A DNA stretch of 7,739 bases from an uncultured Desulfuromonadales bacterium (GTDB lineage Bacteria > Desulfobacterota > Desulfuromonadia > Desulfuromonadales > Geopsychrobacteraceae): the NCBI GenBank assembly GCA_945788205.1, contig CALZLE010000170.1, positions 1 through 7,739 on the forward strand. The letters are read 5' to 3'. Positions within the stretch are counted from its first letter, which is position 1; each line of letters begins with the position of its first letter. The notes beneath the pieces are model-generated. The model searched no databases. It was not told the origin of the DNA and was given only the letters and a program-made list of their open reading frames with translations. The translations under genes and the position numbers were made by a program. Of this stretch, positions 1-5,508 are shown in pieces.

Positions 1-216
1 ATCGGCACTGAGCAGGAAGTTTATGGCCTGGAAGAGACCGACCTGTTCGCAGCTATCGGCACTGAGCAGGAAGTTAATGGCCTGGAAGAGACCGACCTGT
101 TCGCAGCTATCGGCACTGAGCAGGAAGTCAATGGCCTGGAAGAGACCGACCTGTTTGCAGCTATCGGCACTGAGCAGAAAGTCAATGGCCTGGAAGAGAC
201 CGACCTGTTCGCCGCT
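1..216 (+). repeat. 54-bp tandem repeat, four near-identical units
   Basis: Units lie at 1-54, 55-108, 109-162 and 163-216, with a diverged remnant from 217. Neighbouring units differ by one, two and three bases in order, so the expansion is recent or kept uniform by recombination. The period is a multiple of three, so gain or loss of units keeps the coding frame. The array may continue to the left of the window. Confidence 0.95.
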
Positions 217-267
217 GTCGATACCGAGCGGGAATTTGGTCACTGGGATGATGTCGAGCGGGCATAA
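1..267 (+). CDS. 3' end of an acidic 18-residue tandem-repeat protein
   Basis: This open frame enters from the left edge and stops at TAA 265-267, so only the C-terminal 88 residues are visible. It encodes four near-identical copies of IGTEQEVNGLEETDLFAA and a fifth, degenerate one ending EFGHWDDVERA. The frame was chosen from the differences between copies: three of the five variable sites (GTT/GTC, TTC/TTT, GCA/GCC) are third-position synonymous changes here, leaving only Y/N and E/K replacements. The alternative plus frame starting at 23 turns such changes into replacements and gives a basic, Cys/Trp-rich product. The repeat is acidic, without membrane segments or Cys. I do not recognise the family, and the N-terminal part is outside the window. 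A terminator hairpin follows 55 bases after the stop. Confidence 0.65.
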   Translation: MGTEQEVYGLEETDLFAAIGTEQEVNGLEETDLFAAIGTEQEVNGLEETDLFAAIGTEQKVNGLEETDLFAAVDTEREFGHWDDVERA

Positions 268-322
268 ATGGAATCCACCCGAAATACATCTAACTCTTAA
301 TTCAGGGCAGGAGTTAGTTGAA

Positions 323-364
323 GCAAAGCAAAAGGGACCTCAGGCGAGGTCCCTTTTGCTTTGC
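323..364. terminator. Bidirectional intrinsic terminator
   Basis: A perfect 18-bp inverted repeat (323-340 with 347-364) surrounds a 6-base loop, CAGGCG. The G/C-rich core GGGACCT/AGGTCCC is flanked by AAAA on the left and TTTT on the right, so either strand gives a stem followed by a U-rich stretch. It sits between the end of the plus-strand repeat gene and the end of the minus-strand porin gene, which converge on it, so it probably serves both. Confidence 0.85.
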
Positions 365-380
365 AGGTAAAATAGAAGAA

Positions 381-1631
381 TCAGAAGGAAAATTGAGCTT
401 GCAACCGGAAAATCGTGTCATCTTTTTGCGTTGACAGATCATCTGAAACCAGAGTGACATCGGTTTGCAGTTTTGCCATGTGTTCGGCGAAATAATAGTT
501 GGCACCGAACTGGGTTTGGCTTTTGTCAAACCGGGCCGACGCATTGGCGTCGGTCGATTCGACAGCCGAGTAGCGGATGCCCAACTCCAAGGTTTTGGGG
601 ATTAGCTGATAGCCGGCCTGCAGGTAGTAGCCGTCGGCGTCCCAGTCGGCGCCGAGTTGCGGCTCGGCGTTCAGGTGGTAGTGTTCAGCGGCGAAAGTCG
701 CTCCCATCCAGGAGACGTTGAGGTTGGTTGTCCAGAGTTGCCAGGTCAGGTCGCTGCCGTAAGCGGCAGCAAAGGAGGCAGCGGTCAAGCTGTCAAGGGC
801 GAGTGCGACATCCAGCACGTCGTTGTCTTTGTCAAAACCAATTCCGACGTCGCTGGCACTGATTTTTTCCCAGGCGAAAGAGCTGCCGAGGTTCAAGCGT
901 AACTTGTCACTCGGCCAGCCGGCTTCGTCCATTTTATAGGCGCCAAAGGGATTCACATCAAGCCGGCCGGTAAACATGTGATTGTCATCAACGTTGCTGG
1001 TATTCGGGCCATTGCCATTGAACAGCCCGATCCGGTAGGCGAACAGCTTATCGGCAAATTCGCCGCCAGCCTGAACCCCCTGGTCGCGGCCAAGATTGAA
1101 GGTGTCGTTGGCCAGCGAACGGTCCGGGAACAGCTGCCTGGATGCCGAGGTCAATTCCTGGCGGGCTTGGGGCGGTTTGAACTGACCGGCCTTCAGGACC
1201 AGGTGCGGCCCGAATTTATAATTGATGTAGGCGTCTTCGGTTTTGAATCCGCTGGCCATCTCGCCCTGAAACTTATAGCCAAAATCCTTACTGAGAAGGT
1301 TTCCCTTGAGCTGTAGCTTAAAGCGACGGATGTCGAAATCGCTTTTGGTATCTTTGGTCGAGTCATCAAAATCGGTATAGCGGTAAATAAACTGAGCGTA
1401 GCCGCCGAGAGTGAGGCTGGAGTTTCCGTCGGTACTGGTCGCTTTCAATCCTTTGCCGGGGGTATAGGCGACCAGCCTATTTTTTTTCGCCTCAGCGTAA
1501 TCCTCGGCGGTAATAACCCCCTTGTCCTTGAGGATCTCCTCCAGTGTGCGGGCCTGCACCTCACCTGCTGTCAGGCCCAGGCCTGCCAACAACCAGCAAA
1601 GGCTCAATCCCATCAATTTTTTTAACTTCAT
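381..1631 (-). CDS. Phosphate-selective porin O/P family outer-membrane porin
   Basis: A 416-residue precursor of an outer-membrane beta-barrel in the OprO/OprP family. Residues 1-27 form a Sec signal peptide (basic start MKLKK, hydrophobic core, cleavage after VQA). Next comes a short segment, LEEILKDKGVITAEDYAEAKK, then a barrel with GGYAQFIYRY, a DFDIRRFKLQLKG strand, KAGQFKPP and an aromatic C-terminal strand ending QFSF, the usual outer-membrane assembly signal. The start at 1631 is favoured by the signal peptide and by AGGAGG eight bases upstream. The same frame is open up to an ATG at 1913, but that extension runs through the riboswitch and is not expected to be translated. Family members form trimeric channels, often anion-selective (phosphate, pyrophosphate). 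The substrate here is unknown; the cofactor-riboswitch leader makes molybdate or tungstate a reasonable hypothesis. Confidence 0.9.
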   Translation of the reverse strand: MKLKKLMGLSLCWLLAGLGLTAGEVQARTLEEILKDKGVITAEDYAEAKKNRLVAYTPGKGLKATSTDGNSSLTLGGYAQFIYRYTDFDDSTKDTKSDFDIRRFKLQLKGNLLSKDFGYKFQGEMASGFKTEDAYINYKFGPHLVLKAGQFKPPQARQELTSASRQLFPDRSLANDTFNLGRDQGVQAGGEFADKLFAYRIGLFNGNGPNTSNVDDNHMFTGRLDVNPFGAYKMDEAGWPSDKLRLNLGSSFAWEKISASDVGIGFDKDNDVLDVALALDSLTAASFAAAYGSDLTWQLWTTNLNVSWMGATFAAEHYHLNAEPQLGADWDADGYYLQAGYQLIPKTLELGIRYSAVESTDANASARFDKSQTQFGANYYFAEHMAKLQTDVTLVSDDLSTQKDDTIFRLQAQFSF

Positions 1632-1670
1632 CTGATTTTCCTCCTGCTCTTCTCCAAATATCCATAACAA

Positions 1671-1689
1671 GTTCAGGCCCATCCTGAAC
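1671..1689 (-). promoter_or_regulatory. Perfect hairpin in the porin leader
   Basis: GTTCAGG (1671-1677) and CCTGAAC (1683-1689) form a 7-bp perfect inverted repeat with a 5-base loop. It lies between the riboswitch terminator and the Shine-Dalgarno of the porin, about 40 bases before the start codon. There is no U-tract, so it is not a terminator. It could be an mRNA-stability or translation element, or a protein-binding palindrome. Its role is not shown. Confidence 0.4.
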
Positions 1690-1746
1690 AATGGAAAGAC
1701 TTCAAAGTGTTTGGTGGATAGTTTTCTTACAGGAGTTCCCGCACAC

Positions 1747-1780
1747 AAAAAAAGGTCTCTTTCGCAATGGAAAGAGACCT
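1747..1780 (-). terminator. Riboswitch-controlled intrinsic terminator in the porin leader
   Basis: On the minus strand GGTCTCTTT (1779-1771) pairs perfectly with AAAGAGACC (1762-1754) around the 8-base loop CCATTGCG; one further A-U pair extends the stem. Seven consecutive T follow at once (1753-1747). This is a textbook intrinsic terminator, but it lies upstream of the porin gene and downstream of its promoter. It is therefore read as the expression platform of the riboswitch rather than the end of a gene. Confidence 0.9.
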
Positions 1781-1817
1781 CAAGCGGACGCACCCATAGG
1801 GGTACGTTGCGGTCTCT
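1773..1817 (-). promoter_or_regulatory. Predicted antiterminator helix
   Basis: In the minus-strand RNA, AGAGACC (1817-1811), which includes part of the 3' strand of aptamer helix P1, is complementary to GGUCUCU (1779-1773), the 5' strand of the terminator. Between them lies an 8-bp hairpin (1807-1788, ACGUACCC/GGGUGCGU with one U-G pair, loop CUAU). Pairing of the two outer segments would block the terminator and break P1. This predicts that ligand binding causes termination. The complementarity is seen; the switching is inferred. Confidence 0.6.
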
Positions 1818-1911
1818 CCTTTCCACACTGGGAGGCACGGCCGTTTCCAGTCGTACCCATCGGCCGCTGAACCGTAGAAGGTTCTTTAGGTGGCAGCGGC
1901 TCGGAGATTTC
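1811..1911 (-). promoter_or_regulatory. Moco/Tuco-type riboswitch aptamer
   Basis: The minus-strand leader carries, in order, the blocks I associate with the molybdenum-cofactor riboswitch: CUCCGAGCC (1906-1898), UGCCACC (1895-1889), GCCUCCC (1836-1830) and UGGAAAGGAG (1825-1816). The outer helix P1 is UCUCC (1907-1903) with GGAGA (1819-1815). Inside are hairpins GAACC/GGUUC (1884-1880 with 1873-1869) and CGGCCG/CGGCCG (1866-1861 with 1843-1838). GCC and UGCCACC are only two bases apart, whereas the E. coli moaA example has a long P3-bearing insertion there. Absence of P3 is the trait linked to the tungsten-cofactor (Tuco) subtype. GCCGCUG could also pair with CAGCGGC, so the exact inner fold is uncertain. 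It starts about two bases after the predicted transcription start. Confidence 0.8.
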
Positions 1912-1919
1912 AACAGCGA

Positions 1920-1948
1920 CTTATAGACAATTGAAGATGGGTTGGCAA
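1920..1948 (-). promoter_or_regulatory. Sigma-70-type promoter of the riboswitch-porin transcript
   Basis: On the minus strand TTGCCA (1948-1943) and TATAAG (1925-1920) each match the consensus at five of six positions and are separated by exactly 17 bases. Transcription would start near 1913, immediately before the aptamer. The match of spacing, sequence and position supports a leader of roughly 280 bases. Confidence 0.75.
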
Positions 1949-1950
1949 GA

Positions 1951-1996
1951 AAATAGTGCCCTTACGTGACTTCAGGCCGGGGCACTTCGGTTTTCT
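1951..1996 (-). terminator. Probable terminator of the OprB-family porin gene
   Basis: AGTGCCC (1955-1961) pairs with GGGCACT (1980-1986) around an 18-base loop. In minus-strand orientation the stem is followed by ATTTTCTT, giving a moderate U-tract. It lies 53 bases after the stop codon at 2040 and just before the promoter of the next porin, so it would insulate the two genes. The large loop makes it weaker than the other terminators here. Confidence 0.5.
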
Positions 1997-2039
1997 CTGG
2001 CTCAGACAGGGACTGCACAGGTGTGTTGTGATGGAGACG

Positions 2040-3254
2040 TCAAAATACCAATTCCAGCCTGGCTCCGACCTGCAGAGCATTATCGACATCGGCATCCATG
2101 TTAGGGTTGATGATGTACTGAACATCTGGTTGGGCCGTCAGCCAGGGGGTGATGGCGCAGCGATAGGTGAGTTCAATCGCTGTTTCACTGTGCTTGACAT
2201 TGTTGCCGAGCACGTTTTCCGAGTAGGTCAGGAATTCGTCTCCACTGTTGGCGTGGGCAACGGCAAGTCCGGTTATGTCCTCATTGCGACCGGGGAGCAG
2301 ACCGGTGTAGTGCAGGCCGGCGCCCCAGTAGTCGGCGATCTGGTTGAGATCGTCATCGGCGAAGCCGATTTGTATGAAGCCTCCTAGTCCCTGTCCGTCA
2401 GCAGTTTCCGAATAGAGCGTTTTCTCCGCTATCAGGTAAACGCCGCGGTTGACGTCGTGCACCTGGCCGTTGAAGTTTTCTACCTCGGCGGTGTGTATCC
2501 AGCCACCACCGGCGAGCTTGTAGTAGTCGGCTTGGCTCGGTTCGCCGTTCGTGAGGCCCAGCTCCAAGGCTGCAAAGATGCCATCCTTTTCGTCGAGAAT
2601 GACCGCTGTTTTTGGCGGGTCGCCGGGGTCGCCAGGAACGCCGTCATAGATTGCCGCCATCAGGTAGCTGGTGTCGGTTGGCTGAGCCTTTACGCGGAAT
2701 GCAAGAGAAGTGGTCGGGAAGATGGAGGGGCCGGTTTGCGAGATGTCTGGTGAAATGCCGAAGGAACTATTGATAAATAATCCTGCATATTCAAGCACGT
2801 CGAACTCGCTGTTGAAATCATGCAGACCGGCTAGAAGTGACAGTCTTTCATTGAAAAAGCGATGTTCGTACCAGATTTCATACAGTTTGAACGCCTGATC
2901 TGCTTCGATGTTGCTGGCGGTCTGCAGATCTCCAGTGATTTCGGTCATCGGTCCGTTGGAGTTGAAATTGCCGATAAAGTAAACGAAAAAGGTACCGTTT
3001 TTCCACCAGCCGGCTTTAGTGGAATCGACTTCAAAGGTTAGATCGAAGTTGCCGAGAATGGTTCCGTCCCTCTCGTTCCCGCCACGGGTGTTGTGGAGGA
3101 AATCGGTGGTTAGTACCGCTTCGGCTGTCACTCCATGCTCTTCAAGGCTTGGGCGCAGGCCTGCCCAATCTTGCAGAAGGGCACTCTCAGCGGTTAGTGA
3201 AGTTGAAAAGAGAAGCAATAACATTAACGTGGGTTTCAAGATCTGCTTTATCAT
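2040..3254 (-). CDS. Carbohydrate-selective porin, OprB family
   Basis: A 404-residue outer-membrane porin. It starts with a signal peptide (MIKQILK, a hydrophobic stretch, probable cleavage near residues 22-24, LTAES-A). The mature start LLQDWAGLRPSLEEHGVTAEA is the classic OprB opening, in which a tryptophan-glycine motif precedes the first strand. Further family-like stretches are FFVYFIGNFNSNGP, the NERLSLLAGLHDFNSEFDVLEYAGLFINSSFG region with its long strand, and a C-terminal strand ending ARLELVF. Length is close to that of family members. AGGAG about eight bases before the ATG supports the start. Characterised relatives pass sugars such as glucose across the outer membrane; the substrate here cannot be told. 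It is read in the same direction as the riboswitch-controlled porin, but the terminator and new promoter between them suggest separate transcripts. Confidence 0.9.
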   Translation of the reverse strand: MIKQILKPTLMLLLLFSTSLTAESALLQDWAGLRPSLEEHGVTAEAVLTTDFLHNTRGGNERDGTILGNFDLTFEVDSTKAGWWKNGTFFVYFIGNFNSNGPMTEITGDLQTASNIEADQAFKLYEIWYEHRFFNERLSLLAGLHDFNSEFDVLEYAGLFINSSFGISPDISQTGPSIFPTTSLAFRVKAQPTDTSYLMAAIYDGVPGDPGDPPKTAVILDEKDGIFAALELGLTNGEPSQADYYKLAGGGWIHTAEVENFNGQVHDVNRGVYLIAEKTLYSETADGQGLGGFIQIGFADDDLNQIADYWGAGLHYTGLLPGRNEDITGLAVAHANSGDEFLTYSENVLGNNVKHSETAIELTYRCAITPWLTAQPDVQYIINPNMDADVDNALQVGARLELVF

Positions 3255-3307
3255 TCTGACGCTCCTTAGGATTAAAGTCTGACATGGAAATGAAAACCAA
3301 TTTCAGC

Positions 3308-3336
3308 AAGGTATAGATATGGTTAGTCCAAGTCAA
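3308..3336 (-). promoter_or_regulatory. Weak candidate promoter for the OprB-family porin
   Basis: TTGACT (3336-3331) is a good -35 box on the minus strand. Seventeen bases on is TACCTT (3313-3308); alternatively TATACC (3315-3310) with a short 15-base spacer. Neither -10 is strong. It would give a 5' leader of about 50 bases. No operator is recognisable. Confidence 0.3.
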
Positions 3337-3581
3337 GACAGAAAGGATTAGAGTCGAATAGTTGTCCGTCTTTAATGTTTCATTCTGCCCTGTCGGCCTG
3401 CTTGGCAGATAGATCTTATTCTGATGGAAAGGTAGAGAGGGGATGGCTAAAATTATCGTTAGCTGAATAAGATGGTCCATTCACATCTCCCCCATTTTTG
3501 CCGTATTAGCCGTTTGTCGTTTCCAGATATTGATATTGTTCGAGCACTGCTGTCTCACAGTTTGATCAATAAAAAGAATGG
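3337..3581. other. Intergenic stretch with no gene seen
   Basis: This A/T-richer segment separates the start of the OprB-family gene from the IS element; together with the gene leaders there are 392 bases without a gene (3255-3646). Short open frames on either strand here have no ribosome-binding site or recognisable protein. Only minor symmetry is present, such as GCTAA/TTAGC (5 bp) near 3445-3462 and CTGCC/GGCAG near 3386-3408. No tRNA or convincing terminator was seen. Confidence 0.5.
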
Positions 3582-3589
3582 CCTAGAAT
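3562..3589 (+). promoter_or_regulatory. Possible junction promoter for the transposase
   Basis: TTGATC (3562-3567) and TAGAAT (3584-3589) are 16 bases apart. The -10-like box falls inside the proposed left end of the IS and the -35-like box in the flanking DNA, so an insertion-created promoter is possible. The match is modest. Confidence 0.25.
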
Positions 3590-3599
3590 GTGTCTGTGT
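3582..3599 (+). repeat. Proposed left terminal inverted repeat of the IS
   Basis: CCTAGAATGTGTCTGTG here resembles the reverse complement of 4767-4785, CCTTAGTATGTTCGGATG, sharing CC, TAG, ATGT, TC and the final TG when single-base gaps are allowed. It begins about 65 bases before the transposase start, a sensible place for an IS end. Similarity is imperfect, as expected in a decayed element. Confidence 0.35.
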
Positions 3600-3646
3600 T
3601 GTGATGATTTAGCTAAAAATGCATTAAAAATAGGAGGTTATGAGCC

Positions 3647-4721
3647 ATGGCGCGTTGTAACAAGGTTCTTTCTCAAATTGTACGAATTTTCCCGAGACAT
3701 GAATTTCAGGCTCTGGTCAACAAGTATCATACCGGGCAAAAATTCCGCTCGTTTTCCCGTTGGGCACAGTTCGTTGCTCTGCTGACGGCGCAACTTTCTG
3801 GGCGCGACAGCCTGCGGGACATTGTTGAAAATATGTCGGTTCTGGCCAGCAAACTCTACCATCTCGGGATCAAGCCGTTCCGTCGGGCGACGCTGAGTCG
3901 GGCCAATGAGCAACAACCACAAGATGTACGAGGCACTATTTCTCCGCTTGCTGAACCGTTGCCGGTCGTTGGCCCCGAGAAACAAGGCGTTCAAACTTTA
4001 AGGGCAAGATCTACCTGATTGATGCCTCCCTGGTGGATCTGACGCTGTCGCTGTTCCCTTGGGCCCAGTACCGTGAAGGCAAAGGTGCGGCAAAGCTTCA
4101 TATCGGCCTGGATGCCGACGGCTACCTGCCCGCTTTCGTCAACGTGACAGCAGGCAAGGAGCATGAAATCAACATCGCCCGGGAACTCGAACTGCCCAGA
4201 GGGTCTTACGTTGTGTTCGACCGGGGTTATACTGATTATTCCTGGTATCAGGAACTGACCGCAGACGGTGTCTTCTTTGTCACGCACCCGAAAAGTAATG
4301 CGGTGACGACTCCCGGTCCGCTGTGCCGGGGACGCAAAAGCCCGGGCATATTGCGCGATCAGAAAATCAAACGCTAAGGGGTTTCCGGCACCTATCGCAA
4401 GGTTCGCTACCTGGACGAGGAGACCGGCATCACCTATGAGTTTCTGATCAATGCGCTGGATCTCCCGGCGGCAACGGTCGCTCAATTGTACAAAGAACGT
4501 TGGCAGATCGAACTGTTCTTCAAGTGGATCAAGCAAAATCTGCTCGTTAAGAGCTTTCTGGGCACATCCTTCAATGCCGTGATGACTCAACTTTGGATAG
4601 CTCTCAGCACCAGATATTGCGATTGTTACAGTTAAATCTGTTCGAGCGCCGCGATTTTAAGGAGCTGTTTTCGCAGCCTGAAGAGAAATTATCGTTATGC
4701 GACAAGCAGTTGTCGCTCTGA
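3647..4721 (+). pseudogene. IS4-family transposase, inactivated by several lesions
   Basis: ATG 3647 follows AGGAGG at 3632-3637. The first frame gives the family's N-terminal domain (MARCNKVLSQI, RWAQFVALLTAQLSGRDSLRDI, KLYHLG, TLSRANEQQP). The frame shifts near 3920 to MYEALFLRLLNRCRSLAPRNKAF, then again near 3996 to FKGKIYLIDASLVDLTLSLF. The catalytic core is still readable: Asp in IDAS, Asp in FDRGYTDY, and the Y-x2-R-x3-E-x6-K signature in YKERWQIELFFKWIK. TAA at 4375-4377 interrupts the core. After TQLWIA (near 4600) a stretch of the usual C-terminal part is missing and the frame changes to QHQILRLLQLNLFERRDFKELF, ending at TGA 4719-4721. With two frameshifts, a stop and a deletion, no active enzyme can be made. 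Confidence 0.92.
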
Positions 4722-4766
4722 GGCAGTTGGACAAAAGTAAACACTTGGTACGATTTGGTTTGAGCT

Positions 4767-4785
4767 GCATCCGAACATACTAAGG
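4767..4785 (-). repeat. Proposed right terminal inverted repeat of the IS
   Basis: Read on the minus strand, this begins CCTTAGTATGTTCGG and is the imperfect partner of 3582-3599. It ends three bases from the copB stop codon (4789-4791), so the element inserted just beyond the gene or has removed the operon's original downstream sequence. Confidence 0.35.
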
Positions 4786-4788
4786 AGT

Positions 4789-5493
4789 TCAAAACCAGGC
4801 GCGAATCCCGAACACAAACTGAACATCGTCAACGTCTGCTCCTTCTGCGCGGGCGTAGTCGGCTGTCTGACCGTACAGTCGGGTCCAGTTCACGCCGATG
4901 TAAGGAGCAAACTCACGGCGCACTTCATAGCGCAGCCGCAACCCTGCTTCGATATCGGAAAGTCCCGAACCGATCCCGACGGCTGGGTCATTCTTACCGT
5001 ACAGGTTCAATTCAATCTCGGGGGCCAGAACCAGGCGCTGGGTCAGCATGACTTCATACTCGGCCTGTAGTCGTGCTGCGGTACGGCCGTTGTCGCCGAT
5101 GAACAGCGCAGTATCGATATCAAAAAAGTAGGGAGCCAGCCCTCTCAGTCCGAAGGCCAGCCAGTCACGATTCGGGGTCGGGCGGATGTCTCGCCGCCAG
5201 CCGAGTTGCAGATCCCAGAAAGGCGCAACGGCCCGACTGTAAAGCAGTTGCAGCTCCGCTTCTTCAACCTTGCTATCAACATATTCACCATCGGTTTTGA
5301 TCCAGAGCTTATGCAGATCCTTACCGATCCAGCCTTCGGCATCCCAGACCAGCGGGTTGTCCCCGTCCGCAGTGCGAATTTCGAGTTGATTTACGTTCAG
5401 CATCGTCAGCAGCGGATCGTCAGTCTTCCCGCCAGCGAAGCTGAAGGTTGGTATGATCAGTGCTGAAAACAGCAGTAATAGATGTTTTTTCAT
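4789..5493 (-). CDS. copB: Copper resistance protein B (outer-membrane CopB/PcoB family)
   Basis: A 234-residue precursor. MKKHLLLLFSALIIPTFSFA is a clear Sec signal peptide. The mature part matches the CopB barrel: LVWDAEGWIGKDLHKLWIKTDGEY near the start, the ELQLLYSRAVAPFWDLQLGWRRDIRP strand pair, LRGLAPYFFDIDTALFIGDNGRTAARLQAEYEVMLTQRL, PEIELNLYGKND, and a C-terminal FAPYIGVNWTRLYG with final strand ending AWF. In copper-resistant proteobacteria CopB is the outer-membrane partner of the multicopper oxidase CopA. Unlike the longer Pseudomonas type it has no Met/His-rich N-terminal region. The start is supported by AGGGAG seven bases upstream. It lies 15 bases after the copA stop, so the two are cotranscribed. 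No terminator is visible before the IS remnant. Confidence 0.93.
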   Translation of the reverse strand: MKKHLLLLFSALIIPTFSFAGGKTDDPLLTMLNVNQLEIRTADGDNPLVWDAEGWIGKDLHKLWIKTDGEYVDSKVEEAELQLLYSRAVAPFWDLQLGWRRDIRPTPNRDWLAFGLRGLAPYFFDIDTALFIGDNGRTAARLQAEYEVMLTQRLVLAPEIELNLYGKNDPAVGIGSGLSDIEAGLRLRYEVRREFAPYIGVNWTRLYGQTADYARAEGADVDDVQFVFGIRAWF

Positions 5494-5508
5494 GGTCAGA
5501 CTCCCTCT

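Larger units (their letters stand above)
3582..4785 (+). mobile_element. Decayed IS4-family insertion sequence
   Basis: The element is defined by its IS4-type transposase remnant and by an imperfect inverted repeat at the proposed ends. The resulting length, about 1.2 kb, fits the family if a small internal deletion is allowed for. No flanking target duplication could be recognised, which leaves the exact ends uncertain. It sits between the OprB-family gene and the copper operon. Its right end falls three bases from the copB stop codon. Confidence 0.6.

Noticed and set aside
1..216. CRISPR array
   Set aside because: Units are contiguous 54-mers with no unique spacers, and the period and substitutions fit a coding repeat.
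23..370. Plus-strand frame MAWKRPTCSQLSALSRK... over the tandem repeat
   Set aside because: It is kept open by the repeat itself; differences between repeat units are mostly synonymous in frame 1, not here, and it runs through the terminator hairpin.
381..1913. Longer porin frame starting at ATG 1913 (510 residues)
   Set aside because: The extra 94 codons run through the riboswitch and terminator, lack a ribosome-binding site and would bury the signal peptide.
4375..4377. Transposase made by programmed frameshifting and stop readthrough
   Set aside because: There are two separate shifts without slippery A-runs, a stop in the catalytic domain and a C-terminal deletion, which together indicate decay.
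3991..4590. Minus-strand frame of 199 residues opposite the transposase
   Set aside because: A shadow of the decayed transposase; the plus strand carries the DDE and YREK motifs.
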